Shown in pieces: positions 1 to 6,317 of a DNA stretch of 42,849 nt (position 1 is its first letter; each line of letters opens with the position of its first letter). The notes beneath the pieces were generated by a model. The model did not search any database, was not told the DNA's origin, and was given only the letters and a program-made list of their open reading frames with translations. The translations under genes and the position numbers were made by a program. Location of the stretch: positions 1 through 42,849 of the forward strand of contig NZ_JANKBZ010000054.1 of the NCBI RefSeq assembly GCF_024623785.1, in the 5' to 3' direction. This DNA comes from Archangium lipolyticum. GTDB taxonomy: Bacteria; Myxococcota; Myxococcia; Myxococcales; Myxococcaceae.

Positions 1-120
1 GCGCGTGAGCGGATGGGGATCGCCATCTTCGAGAAGTGGAGTGCCCACGACTTCGACGAACTGGTGCGCCTCATGCGCAAGTTCGCCGACGAGTTGGTGC
101 GGGAGCCGGGCGGGACCTGA
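1..120 (+). CDS. MarR-family regulator, C-terminal fragment
   Basis: Only the last 39 codons lie in the window; the start is upstream of base 1. The frame reads ARERMGIAIFEKWSAHDFDE, then a helix rich in Leu, Arg and Lys (LVRLMRKFADELV), and stops at 118-120. A tail of the form 'D-x-x-x-L-x-R-L-x-x-K-F-A-x-x-L' is typical of the last helix of MarR-type winged-helix repressors, where it forms the dimer interface. The epoxide hydrolase starts 41 bases downstream on the same strand, so this regulator may control it. The DNA-binding helices are not visible, so the family call rests on the tail alone; any small regulator ending in an amphipathic helix would also fit. Confidence 0.55.
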   Translation, partial: ARERMGIAIFEKWSAHDFDELVRLMRKFADELVREPGGT

Positions 121-161
121 GCAAGGCATTGATTCCTCTCGCTTTCAAAACAAGGTACCCC

Positions 162-1118
162 ATGTCTGTCATTACCCACCGCACCGTCAAGACCAACGGC
201 ATCCACCTGCACATCGCCGAGGCCGGCCAGGGCCCCCTGGTGCTGCTGCTCCATGGCTGGCCGGAGTCCTGGTACTCGTGGCGTCACCAACTCCCCGCGC
301 TCGCCGCCGCCGGCTACCACGTCGTGGCCCCCGACGTGCGCGGCTATGGCCAGAGTGACAAGCCCTGGGAGATCGAGGCCTACAGCATGAAGCAGTTGCT
401 CGCCGACTGCACCGGTCTGCTCGACGCCCTCGGGGAGAAGACCGCCGTCATCGTCGGCCATGACTGGGGCGCGGCGATGGCATGGACCAGCGCCGCGCTC
501 CATCCCGAGCGCTACCGCGCGGTCGTCGGCATGAGTGTGCCGCACCTCGGCCGCGCGCCCATGCCACCCACGCAGCTCTTCCAGCAGATGTTCCAGGACA
601 CCTGGTTATACATCCTCTACTTCCAGCAGCCCGGCGTCGCCGAGGCGGAGTTCGAGGCGGACATCCCCAAGGCGCTGCGCACGATCTTCGCCGGACCCCC
701 TGGCTATGATCCCATGTCTCCCATTGTGCGCGCGAAGAAGAGGAGCGACGGCTACCTCACCGGCCTCGACGCTCCCGCCACCCTGCCCGCCTGGCTCACG
801 GAAGAGGATCTCGCATACTTCGTGAAGGAGTTCTCCGGCAGTGGTTTTCGGAGCGGCCTCAATCGCTATCGCAACATGGACCGGGACTGGCATGAACTGC
901 CCGAGCTCGCCACGACGAAGATCCATCAGCCCGCGCTCTTCGTCATCGGCGAGCAGGACCCGGGCCGCGCCTTCGCCCCGATCGAGCCGATGAAGGCCCT
1001 GGTGCCCCACCTCCGCGAGCCGGTCATCGTCCCGGGCGCGCTTCACTGGGTCCAGCAGGAGCGCCCCGCCGAGGTCAATGCCGCGCTGCTCGCCTTCCTG
1101 AAGGGACTGCCCACCTGA
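162..1118 (+). CDS. Epoxide hydrolase, alpha/beta-hydrolase fold
   Basis: A 318-residue cytoplasmic enzyme expected to open epoxides to vicinal diols through an ester intermediate. The oxyanion motif HGWP is at 31-34, the nucleophile Asp101 sits in GHDWG, the lid tyrosines lie in YILYFQQPG (150-158) and at Tyr236 in LNRYRNMDRDW, the acid is Asp266 and the catalytic base is His295. The full set of epoxide-hydrolase residues is present, which separates it from haloalkane dehalogenases (no lid tyrosine pair). The YFQQPGVAEAEFE stretch is close to what I recall of the mammalian soluble epoxide hydrolase. I chose ATG 162 because it begins the conserved fold; a longer frame to 36 runs through the MarR coding region. 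It follows the MarR-like gene and converges on the astacin gene, with a 14-bp hairpin between them. The natural substrate is unknown. Confidence 0.93.
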   Translation: MSVITHRTVKTNGIHLHIAEAGQGPLVLLLHGWPESWYSWRHQLPALAAAGYHVVAPDVRGYGQSDKPWEIEAYSMKQLLADCTGLLDALGEKTAVIVGHDWGAAMAWTSAALHPERYRAVVGMSVPHLGRAPMPPTQLFQQMFQDTWLYILYFQQPGVAEAEFEADIPKALRTIFAGPPGYDPMSPIVRAKKRSDGYLTGLDAPATLPAWLTEEDLAYFVKEFSGSGFRSGLNRYRNMDRDWHELPELATTKIHQPALFVIGEQDPGRAFAPIEPMKALVPHLREPVIVPGALHWVQQERPAEVNAALLAFLKGLPT

Positions 1119-1195
1119 CCGGGAGTCCGCCCATGGCCCGCTTCTTCCTGTACCTGATGGAACCAGCGGGCCAGCTCCAGTGACGCGGCCATGCC

Positions 1196-1233
1196 CCGCG
1201 TGCATGGACGCGGATTGAAGTCCATGCACGCGG
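1196..1233. terminator. 14-bp perfect hairpin between convergent genes
   Basis: CCGCGTGCATGGAC (1196-1209) is exactly complementary to GTCCATGCACGCGG (1220-1233), with a 10-base loop. It sits between the stop of the epoxide hydrolase (1118) and the stop of the astacin gene (1277), so it can fold in both transcripts. No T-run follows on either strand, so it is either a bidirectional terminator of the T-less kind or an mRNA 3'-end protector. Confidence 0.6.
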
Positions 1234-1276
1234 AGAAGTCACTGACCCGAGAGGAAAAGGGAAGCGTCGCGGCTCC

Positions 1277-2494
1277 TCAGAACCGGGTCCACTTCTGGGC
1301 GGCCGAGCGGTTGCAGTCCCAGATCTGCACCGCGGTTCCCATGGCCGTGCCCGCGTCGGACACGTCCAGGCAGAGATTGCTCCCCAGCGCGCTGCGCACC
1401 TCTTCGCCGCTGATCGTCCATTTCTGCGCGGCCGTACCGTTGCACTCCCAGATCCGGACCCGAGTGCCCCACGTCGTTTTCGCGTCGGACACATCCAGGC
1501 AGCGGTTGGGAGCGAGGGTGCTGCGCAGCTCCCCACGGACGGTCAGGAACCATTCCTGCGCGGCCGTACCGTTGCACTCCCAGATCTGCATGAGAGTCCC
1601 CTGCGCCGGGTTGCCGTCGGAGACGTCCAGGCAGCGATTCACGGCCACCCCGCTGCGGAAGCGGGCGCGCGGACTATAGAGCGACTCCGCGCCACGGGTG
1701 TCCCCATCGGACAGCACATCGTTCCCGAGGCTCCCTCCCCCATCCCTGCGGACGATGGTCGGCTGGCCATTGGAGGAGAAGGCGTAGGCGCCGTAGTGCA
1801 TGATGGAGCCATAATCGTAGGGGCCCAGGTCCATGCCATCCGCTCCCTGCTGCGCGTAGGTCTGGAAGTTGTGCTCCGTTCCGGACTGGACGTTGCCCCA
1901 ATTGATGATGATGTGGTTGTCCCGGTCGGCACGGCTCTGCTCATGCCAGAGGCCCACGGCATGCCCGATCTCATGGATCGCGGCGGTCAGGCCGCATCCA
2001 CTGGCCAGGTCCACCGTCTGCTCGCCCCCAATCCTGCCGACGAACGAGCTACAGCCAGAACCCGGCCGGAACCGCACGTAGTCCGCTTCCGTCGTGCGCG
2101 GCTTGAAGCGCAAGGAGGTCTTGGATTCCCAGTGGCGGATGGCGGACGTCACCCGGCCGCTGTCGGGCAGGCCCGCATCGATGACGTAGGGGATGGTGCC
2201 CCCCGGCCAACGCGAGTACGTGTCCGTCCGGCCCACGGACTGGCCGCTTCGGGACGGCTTCTCCCGCAGGTCGAGCAGGATGTCTCCATCCAGTACGGCC
2301 CTTCCGTCGATCTTCTCGTAGGTGACCGTCTGGAACCCGAGTCCCGGCAACGCCACCCGGGCGGTCACCACTTCACCTGCCTTTCCGGGGAAGGCCTGCT
2401 CATTCTCATGGGAGAGACCGCAGCCGCCCAGCAGCAGGGCGCTCAGCGCGGAAGCACTCATGGACAGACGGGCGAATCGATGATGACGGCTCAT
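1277..2494 (-). CDS. Secreted astacin-type metalloprotease with ricin-like lectin domain
   Basis: 405 residues. The N-terminus is a lipoprotein signal with lipobox LGGC (Cys25). The catalytic domain (about 90-275) has the astacin zinc motif HEIGHAVGLWH (174-184) and the Met-turn SIMHY (230-234, Met232, Tyr234), so it is a complete M12A zincin. Residues 278-405 form a ricin B/CBM13-like beta-trefoil with three repeats of the form C-L-D-V-S-D ... W-x-C-N ... A-A-Q-x-W, likely binding sugars on prey or matrix. Two of the repeats share 30 identical bases (1425-1454 and 1557-1586), a sign of recent duplication. ATG 2494 was chosen because it precedes the signal peptide; upstream codons are not signal-like. 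It probably acts outside the cell or on the outer membrane. The next gene upstream is the Cys-rich lipoprotein, also on the minus strand. Confidence 0.92.
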   Translation of the reverse strand: MSRHHRFARLSMSASALSALLLGGCGLSHENEQAFPGKAGEVVTARVALPGLGFQTVTYEKIDGRAVLDGDILLDLREKPSRSGQSVGRTDTYSRWPGGTIPYVIDAGLPDSGRVTSAIRHWESKTSLRFKPRTTEADYVRFRPGSGCSSFVGRIGGEQTVDLASGCGLTAAIHEIGHAVGLWHEQSRADRDNHIIINWGNVQSGTEHNFQTYAQQGADGMDLGPYDYGSIMHYGAYAFSSNGQPTIVRRDGGGSLGNDVLSDGDTRGAESLYSPRARFRSGVAVNRCLDVSDGNPAQGTLMQIWECNGTAAQEWFLTVRGELRSTLAPNRCLDVSDAKTTWGTRVRIWECNGTAAQKWTISGEEVRSALGSNLCLDVSDAGTAMGTAVQIWDCNRSAAQKWTRF

Positions 2495-2861
2495 GTGGGT
2501 TGTACCTTTTCGTGGCGGCTCGGTTCGGGTCGAGCGTGAAAGAACCCTAGCAGGAAGCCACGAAGAGGGCCGTAATACGTGCAATACCGGCAAGTGAGGC
2601 ATAAAAGAATTATCCGGTATTTCTGAACCCGGCGGGATCCGCCCGACTTGTGCCCATCATCGTGGGCAGGGACACCCCCGTGGCGAAGACTTCTTCATGT
2701 GCAACCTCCCGTGTGCGAGTCGGGAGTTGGACCCACGGGCAGCCGCCGGATTGCGGAGGGAGCGCACGGCTCCATTCACGCAAGAACCGGGGGAGCCATT
2801 TCCCATCGTGGGGGCCGAGGGAGACTACCGGTCCCCCCCCGGCCTCGCCTTCAGCGCTGGC
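2495..2861. other. Intergenic region upstream of the astacin gene
   Basis: 367 bases with no credible gene. It should carry the astacin promoter. The one clear structure is the AATACCGG inverted repeat at 2583-2621, annotated separately. A run of C (around 2833-2840) lies just before the end of the neighbouring lipoprotein gene. I see no hairpin terminator for that gene. Confidence 0.5.
2583..2621. promoter_or_regulatory. Inverted repeat AATACCGG/CCGGTATT, candidate operator
   Basis: AATACCGG at 2583-2590 and CCGGTATT at 2614-2621 are perfect 8-bp inverted half-sites. Their centres are 31 bp apart, about three DNA turns, which places both on the same face. The sequence between is AT-rich. 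It lies about 90-130 bp upstream of the astacin start codon, where a regulator could sit. Function is inferred from symmetry and position. Confidence 0.4.
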
Positions 2862-3140
2862 TCACGGACAGACGCAGGTACCATTACAGCGGTAGTCGCG
2901 AGTGCAGGGCCTGCCGCAGGCCGCCGTGCAATTCGCCTCGCTGCCGTACCACTGGCTGTAGTTGCACGTCCACAGCATCGAGCAGATGGCCTGCTGCGTG
3001 ACGCTGCCCTCGGGGAGCTGCTCATCGGCGGGGGCGGACTCGGGCACCGGCGCCTGCTCGGGCTCGTACGAACCGCCGCAACCCGACACCGAGACGACGA
3101 GACCCACGAAGGCAGCAACGAGGGGGAGAGGAATTCGCAT
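2862..3140 (-). CDS. Small Cys-rich lipoprotein, function unknown
   Basis: 92 residues. The N-terminus MRIPLPLVAA is followed by a hydrophobic segment and a lipobox-like VSGC, with the lipid-modified Cys at 21. A short acidic/Pro linker (25-45) leads to a compact domain (46-92) with eight cysteines (53, 59, 71, 75, 79, 85, 89, 91), likely four disulphides in the periplasm or at the cell surface. ATG 3140 has an AGGAG ribosome site 8-12 bases upstream (GGAACCCAGGAGCGTGTCCC). I do not recognise the family; the Cys spacing resembles small secreted toxin-like or inhibitor-like domains only in a general way. The facing gene at 3322 is divergent, so 3141-3321 should hold both promoters. Confidence 0.75.
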   Translation of the reverse strand: MRIPLPLVAAFVGLVVSVSGCGGSYEPEQAPVPESAPADEQLPEGSVTQQAICSMLWTCNYSQWYGSEANCTAACGRPCTRDYRCNGTCVCP

Positions 3141-3321
3141 GGGGGACACGCTCCTGGGTTCCACGGGTGGGACTTCGACACGCTCGGCCATGCTGCGTCC
3201 GGGCGTGCATGCCCTCACTGTGTCAGACCGTGGGCGTGGCGCCACATCCATGATGGGCCAGGAGCAAGGGAGCCGAAGCTCGTGCGAGCATGGGTTGTCC
3301 CGAACGAAGAGGAGGAAGACC

Positions 3322-3708
3322 ATGTCGCAGCTCTCCGCCGAGCAGGCGAAAGAGGAGCTCCTGTCACTCATGCACGCGTGGACCGCGGCCGTGGGAGCCA
3401 AGGACCACACCTGGTTCGAGCGCCACGCAGATGAGGGCTGGCGGTACACCGACTACACCGGAGCGCAGCGAGGGATACGTGAGTATCTGAAGCTCATCCA
3501 GCAAGTGAACAGATACACTGAAGAGTTCCGGCACTTCGACGTCCGGCTCGTGGCCGGCACCGTCGCGCTCATCACAGGCATCTACTTCGCGCGCGTCGAC
3601 TTCCAGGACACCGGACGCCTCGAGAAGCTCCTGGCCTTCAGCGCCGTCTGGGAGCATCGGGACGGCGTGTGGAAGGCGCTCCTACACCACACGTCGGAAC
3701 CGAAGTAG
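3322..3708 (+). CDS. NTF2-like (SnoaL/DUF4440-type) protein
   Basis: 128 residues with the layout of the NTF2-like cone fold: an N-terminal helix (LLSLMHAWTAAVGAKD), an aromatic pocket segment (WFERHADEGWRYTDYTG), a second helix and a C-terminal curved sheet ending KLLAFSAVWEHRDGVWKALLHH. Members act as small cytoplasmic enzymes or ligand carriers; no specific catalytic residues can be assigned here. The start is ATG 3322, preceded by GAGGAGG. Longer frames run upstream without any coding signal. The DoxX gene starts 43 bases after its stop on the same strand, so they may be co-transcribed. Confidence 0.8.
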   Translation: MSQLSAEQAKEELLSLMHAWTAAVGAKDHTWFERHADEGWRYTDYTGAQRGIREYLKLIQQVNRYTEEFRHFDVRLVAGTVALITGIYFARVDFQDTGRLEKLLAFSAVWEHRDGVWKALLHHTSEPK

Positions 3709-3751
3709 GCTCGAAGAGGACATTGGCCACTCATCGTCACACGAGGACATC

Positions 3752-4147
3752 ATGGGATTCCTGAAGCCCCACGCTGAACGCATCTACGCCCTGCTTCGAA
3801 TCATGGCCGGATTCATGTTCACGCTACACGGACTGCAGAAGCTCTTCGGTCTGTTCGGCGGCGTGCCCGCCGGGGCTCCGCCGTTCATCGTCTACGGCGC
3901 GGGCTCGATCGAGTTCGTGGGCGGCGTGCTCGTCGCGCTCGGACTGTTCGCCGCTCCCGCGGCCTTCATCTCGAGCGGTACCATGGCGGTCGCCTACTTC
4001 ATCGGGCACGCGATTCCCAAGGGCAACATCCTCCCGAACGTGAACCAGGGCGAGCTCGCCGCGCTCTACTGCTTCGTGTTCCTCTACATCGCCGCGCACG
4101 GCTCGGGAATCTGGAGTGTCGACGCCGCGCGCCGAGGCTCGAAGTAG
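3752..4147 (+). CDS. DoxX-family membrane protein
   Basis: 131 residues with four hydrophobic helices. The opening segment YALLRIMAGFMFTLHGLQKL matches the DoxX signature (R-x-x-x-G-x-x-F-x-x-H-G-x-x-K), followed by GAGSIEFVGGVLVALGLF and a third segment ending in IGHAIPKGN. These inner-membrane proteins are linked to thiol or redox stress in some bacteria, but the biochemical role is not settled. GAGGAC lies 4 bases before ATG 3752. It is probably in one operon with the NTF2-like gene. Confidence 0.88.
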   Translation: MGFLKPHAERIYALLRIMAGFMFTLHGLQKLFGLFGGVPAGAPPFIVYGAGSIEFVGGVLVALGLFAAPAAFISSGTMAVAYFIGHAIPKGNILPNVNQGELAALYCFVFLYIAAHGSGIWSVDAARRGSK

Positions 4148-4229
4148 AGCGCTCTCGCTGGACTGTGTCGCGGGTGGTGGGCTGGTGCAGAGGGGCCGAG
4201 GAGGGCCGCTGACGGGTGCCACCCGGGCT

Positions 4230-4266
4230 GTGCGCAGGGCCGGAGTAGAGGCCGTGCGCAGGGCCG
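4230..4266. repeat. 13-bp direct repeat GTGCGCAGGGCCG
   Basis: Two exact copies, 4230-4242 and 4254-4266, 24 bases apart, lie in the spacer between DoxX (ends 4147) and the XapX operon (ends 4313). No function is evident. Confidence 0.5.
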
Positions 4267-4278
4267 ACCCGGTCAGGT

Positions 4279-4299
4279 CAAGAGGTCCTTGGCCTCTTG
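4279..4299 (-). terminator. Hairpin after the XapX operon
   Basis: CAAGAGG (4279-4285), a 7-base loop and CCTCTTG (4293-4299) form a 7-bp stem. On the minus strand it begins 13 bases after the stop of the last XapX gene. No T-run follows, so termination is possible but unproven. Confidence 0.4.
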
Positions 4300-4312
4300 G
4301 GGCAGGCTCACC

Positions 4313-4471
4313 TCAGCCCAGGAGATGATCGCCGAGCAGATAGCCGACGGTCATTGCCAGCACCAGCAGCGCGCCTTGCAGTTTCGGCGGGGCGGGCAAG
4401 GGAATGTCGAGCAGGCGGCAGCCGGCACCAATGGCCAACGCCAGGACAGGGCCGACCATGAGCTGCATCAT
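4313..4471 (-). CDS. Second XapX-type small membrane protein
   Basis: A 52-residue protein reading MMQLMVGPVLALAIGAGCRL, then LDIPLPAPPKLQGALLVLAM and TVGYLLGDHLLG. It has two membrane helices with the XapX (DUF1427) signature C-R-x-L-x-I-P-x-P-A-P-P between them and G-Y-L-L at the end. Its ATG (4471-4469) overlaps the TGA of the upstream XapX gene (4470-4468), an ATGA overlap that suggests coupled translation. It is a paralogue of its neighbour, sharing the IP-PAPP core, so the two may form a heteromer. Function is unknown; small paired membrane proteins next to an exporter hint at an accessory role in transport. The gene is small enough to be missed by standard length cut-offs. Confidence 0.82.
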   Translation of the reverse strand: MMQLMVGPVLALAIGAGCRLLDIPLPAPPKLQGALLVLAMTVGYLLGDHLLG

Positions 4472-4695
4472 GTGCGCGTCTCCTTGGTATCACCGCTGGG
4501 CCCGCCGCAGTCGTGGCGGTGATTCGCAGGGTGCCTCGCGATGAAATTGTCGGCCAGCAGGTAGCCGCTCGTCATGGCGACGACGAGTGAAGCACCAACC
4601 AGCATGGGCGGCGCGGGTACCGGAATGCCCAGCCAGCGGCAACCCAAGCCGATGACGAGACCGAGCAGCAGGCCAACACCTAGTTTCCAGCTCAA
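4468..4695 (-). CDS. XapX-type small membrane protein
   Basis: 75 residues: LGVGLLLGLVIGLGCRWLGI, then PVPAPPMLVGASLVVAMTSG and YLLADNFIARHP. Two membrane helices flank the XapX loop GIPVPAPP. The soluble tail after residue 55 contains HPANHRHDCGG, a His/Cys cluster that could bind a metal. The start is a TTG at 4695-4693 that overlaps the TGA of the MFS gene (4694-4692), giving TTGA. No ATG start exists upstream in this frame before the MFS gene, and the protein needs this start for its first helix. The downstream second XapX gene overlaps it by 4 bases. Confidence 0.82.
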   Translation of the reverse strand: MSWKLGVGLLLGLVIGLGCRWLGIPVPAPPMLVGASLVVAMTSGYLLADNFIARHPANHRHDCGGPSGDTKETRT

Positions 4696-6317
4696 GGGAC
4701 GTTCTCCAGCGCGACGAAGTGAGAGTTTGATGGCGTGGCACCGACGAAGTGGCGCACGGACGGCGGCTGCGCGTCGCGATGCAGGGCTCGAATCCTGTCC
4801 TGCAAGCGTTGCTCCTCGTGGGTGACCCGCTCATGCTGGCGGAGGTGCTCCAGCCAGGAATCGACGATGAAATATTCGAGAAAGCGACCCGGCCGCGCCG
4901 CGTCTTCCATTACACCCCACTGCACCGCACCGTCTCGCCGGCGGGTGCCTCCGAGCAGGTGGATGTGATGCAGGAACTCCTCGCGATCCGCCGGCTCGAT
5001 GAGGTATTCCACCGTCACGAGCACCGGACCACGGGCATGGTCGATCTCCGCGGCCACGGCCGGCTGCGGCCAATGTGCGGACGGGGTGGTATCCCGCGCC
5101 ATGGCCACGCTCAGACGGAAACGCAGCGAGAAGACCCCCGCGAGCACCGTCGATACCGCCGCCACTGTCAGCGCGAACTCGGTGCCGGCATGCTGCGCGA
5201 GCGTACCCCAGATCAGGCTGCCACCCGCCATTCCCGCTGAGAAGACCACGATGTAGAGCGACAGCGCCCGGGCACGTACCCAGGCGGGTACCGAGACATG
5301 CGCGGCTGTCTGCAGCGATGACAGCACGGTGATCCACGACATGCCGTTGGCCAGCATCGCCACGCAAAGGAGCCGCAGGTCGCGGATGCCCGCCAGGGCC
5401 AGCATGGTGAGGGAGTAGAGCAAGGTAGCCGCTGGCACCAGCCTGTCGGCATCGAACCGTTTGCGGAGCTTCGGCAAGGCGATGGCACCACCGATGGCAC
5501 CCGCCCCGATGAACCCCAGCAACATTCCATAAGTGCCCGCCCCGGCGGAGAGCTGCTGTCGAACCACGATCGCCAGCTGCGCGGGGAGAGCACTGGCGAA
5601 CACGAAGAAGCAGGCCGCCTTGACCAGCACCGACCGGAACTCGCCAGCCTGCACCGCATAGCGCAACCCCGCGCGCAGTGCGCCGCCGAAAGACTCGGTG
5701 GGCAGGGTCGAGACGGACTTCTCCGGCCTCCACCGCCACAGGACGAACACCACGCCCAGGAACGACAACGCATTCAGTGAGAACGCCCAGGCCGCGCCGA
5801 ATCGCGCCACGATCAGCCCGCCCAGGGCGGGGCCGATGGATCGCGCGATATTCATACCGATGGAGCTCAATGCCACTGCCGGTGCCAGCACCGGGCGCGG
5901 GACCAGGTCGGCGGTGATCGCGGCCTGTGCGGGCATCGCCATCGCCGCGCCCGTGCCGAGCGCGAACGTCAGACCCAGCAGTGACCATGCATCGAGCCGG
6001 CCGGCATGTGCCTGCAGGGCGACCAGCGTGGCCACGAAGAGCATCCACAGCTGCACCCCGAGCAGGTATCGCCGACGGTCAACGATGTCCGCCAGCGTGC
6101 CGGCAACGAGCGCGAACGCCACGACCGGCAGCGTCGTCGCGGACTGCACTGCCGCGACCATGAGCGGTGAGCCTGTCCGCTCCGACATGAACCAGGAGGC
6201 GGCGACATCCTGGACCCAGGTTCCGATGTTGCTGGTCAGGACCGCCAGCCATAGCGCACGGAACCCGGGATGGCGAAGCGGTGCCCATGCGCCAATCGCC
6301 GGAGTCTCAGAAGGCAT
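4692..6317 (-). CDS. MFS_3-type exporter with C-terminal soluble domain
   Basis: 541 residues. The first 420 or so carry about 11-12 membrane helices of the MFS_3 family (EntS-like siderophore/drug exporters), opening PLRHPGFRALWLAVLTSNIG with TWVQDVAASWFM. The loop LADIVDRRRYLL after helix 2 fits the MFS inter-helix motif. After about residue 440 comes a soluble ABM-like domain (VLVTVEYLIEPADREEFLHH ... FVGA) that often accompanies this subfamily. It probably pumps an organic substrate out across the inner membrane. ATG 6317 was chosen because its first 11 bases (ATGCCTTCTGA) also contain the stop of the upstream amidohydrolase; longer starts would lie deep inside that gene. The XapX start overlaps its stop. 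Confidence 0.9.
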   Translation of the reverse strand: MPSETPAIGAWAPLRHPGFRALWLAVLTSNIGTWVQDVAASWFMSERTGSPLMVAAVQSATTLPVVAFALVAGTLADIVDRRRYLLGVQLWMLFVATLVALQAHAGRLDAWSLLGLTFALGTGAAMAMPAQAAITADLVPRPVLAPAVALSSIGMNIARSIGPALGGLIVARFGAAWAFSLNALSFLGVVFVLWRWRPEKSVSTLPTESFGGALRAGLRYAVQAGEFRSVLVKAACFFVFASALPAQLAIVVRQQLSAGAGTYGMLLGFIGAGAIGGAIALPKLRKRFDADRLVPAATLLYSLTMLALAGIRDLRLLCVAMLANGMSWITVLSSLQTAAHVSVPAWVRARALSLYIVVFSAGMAGGSLIWGTLAQHAGTEFALTVAAVSTVLAGVFSLRFRLSVAMARDTTPSAHWPQPAVAAEIDHARGPVLVTVEYLIEPADREEFLHHIHLLGGTRRRDGAVQWGVMEDAARPGRFLEYFIVDSWLEHLRQHERVTHEEQRLQDRIRALHRDAQPPSVRHFVGATPSNSHFVALENVP

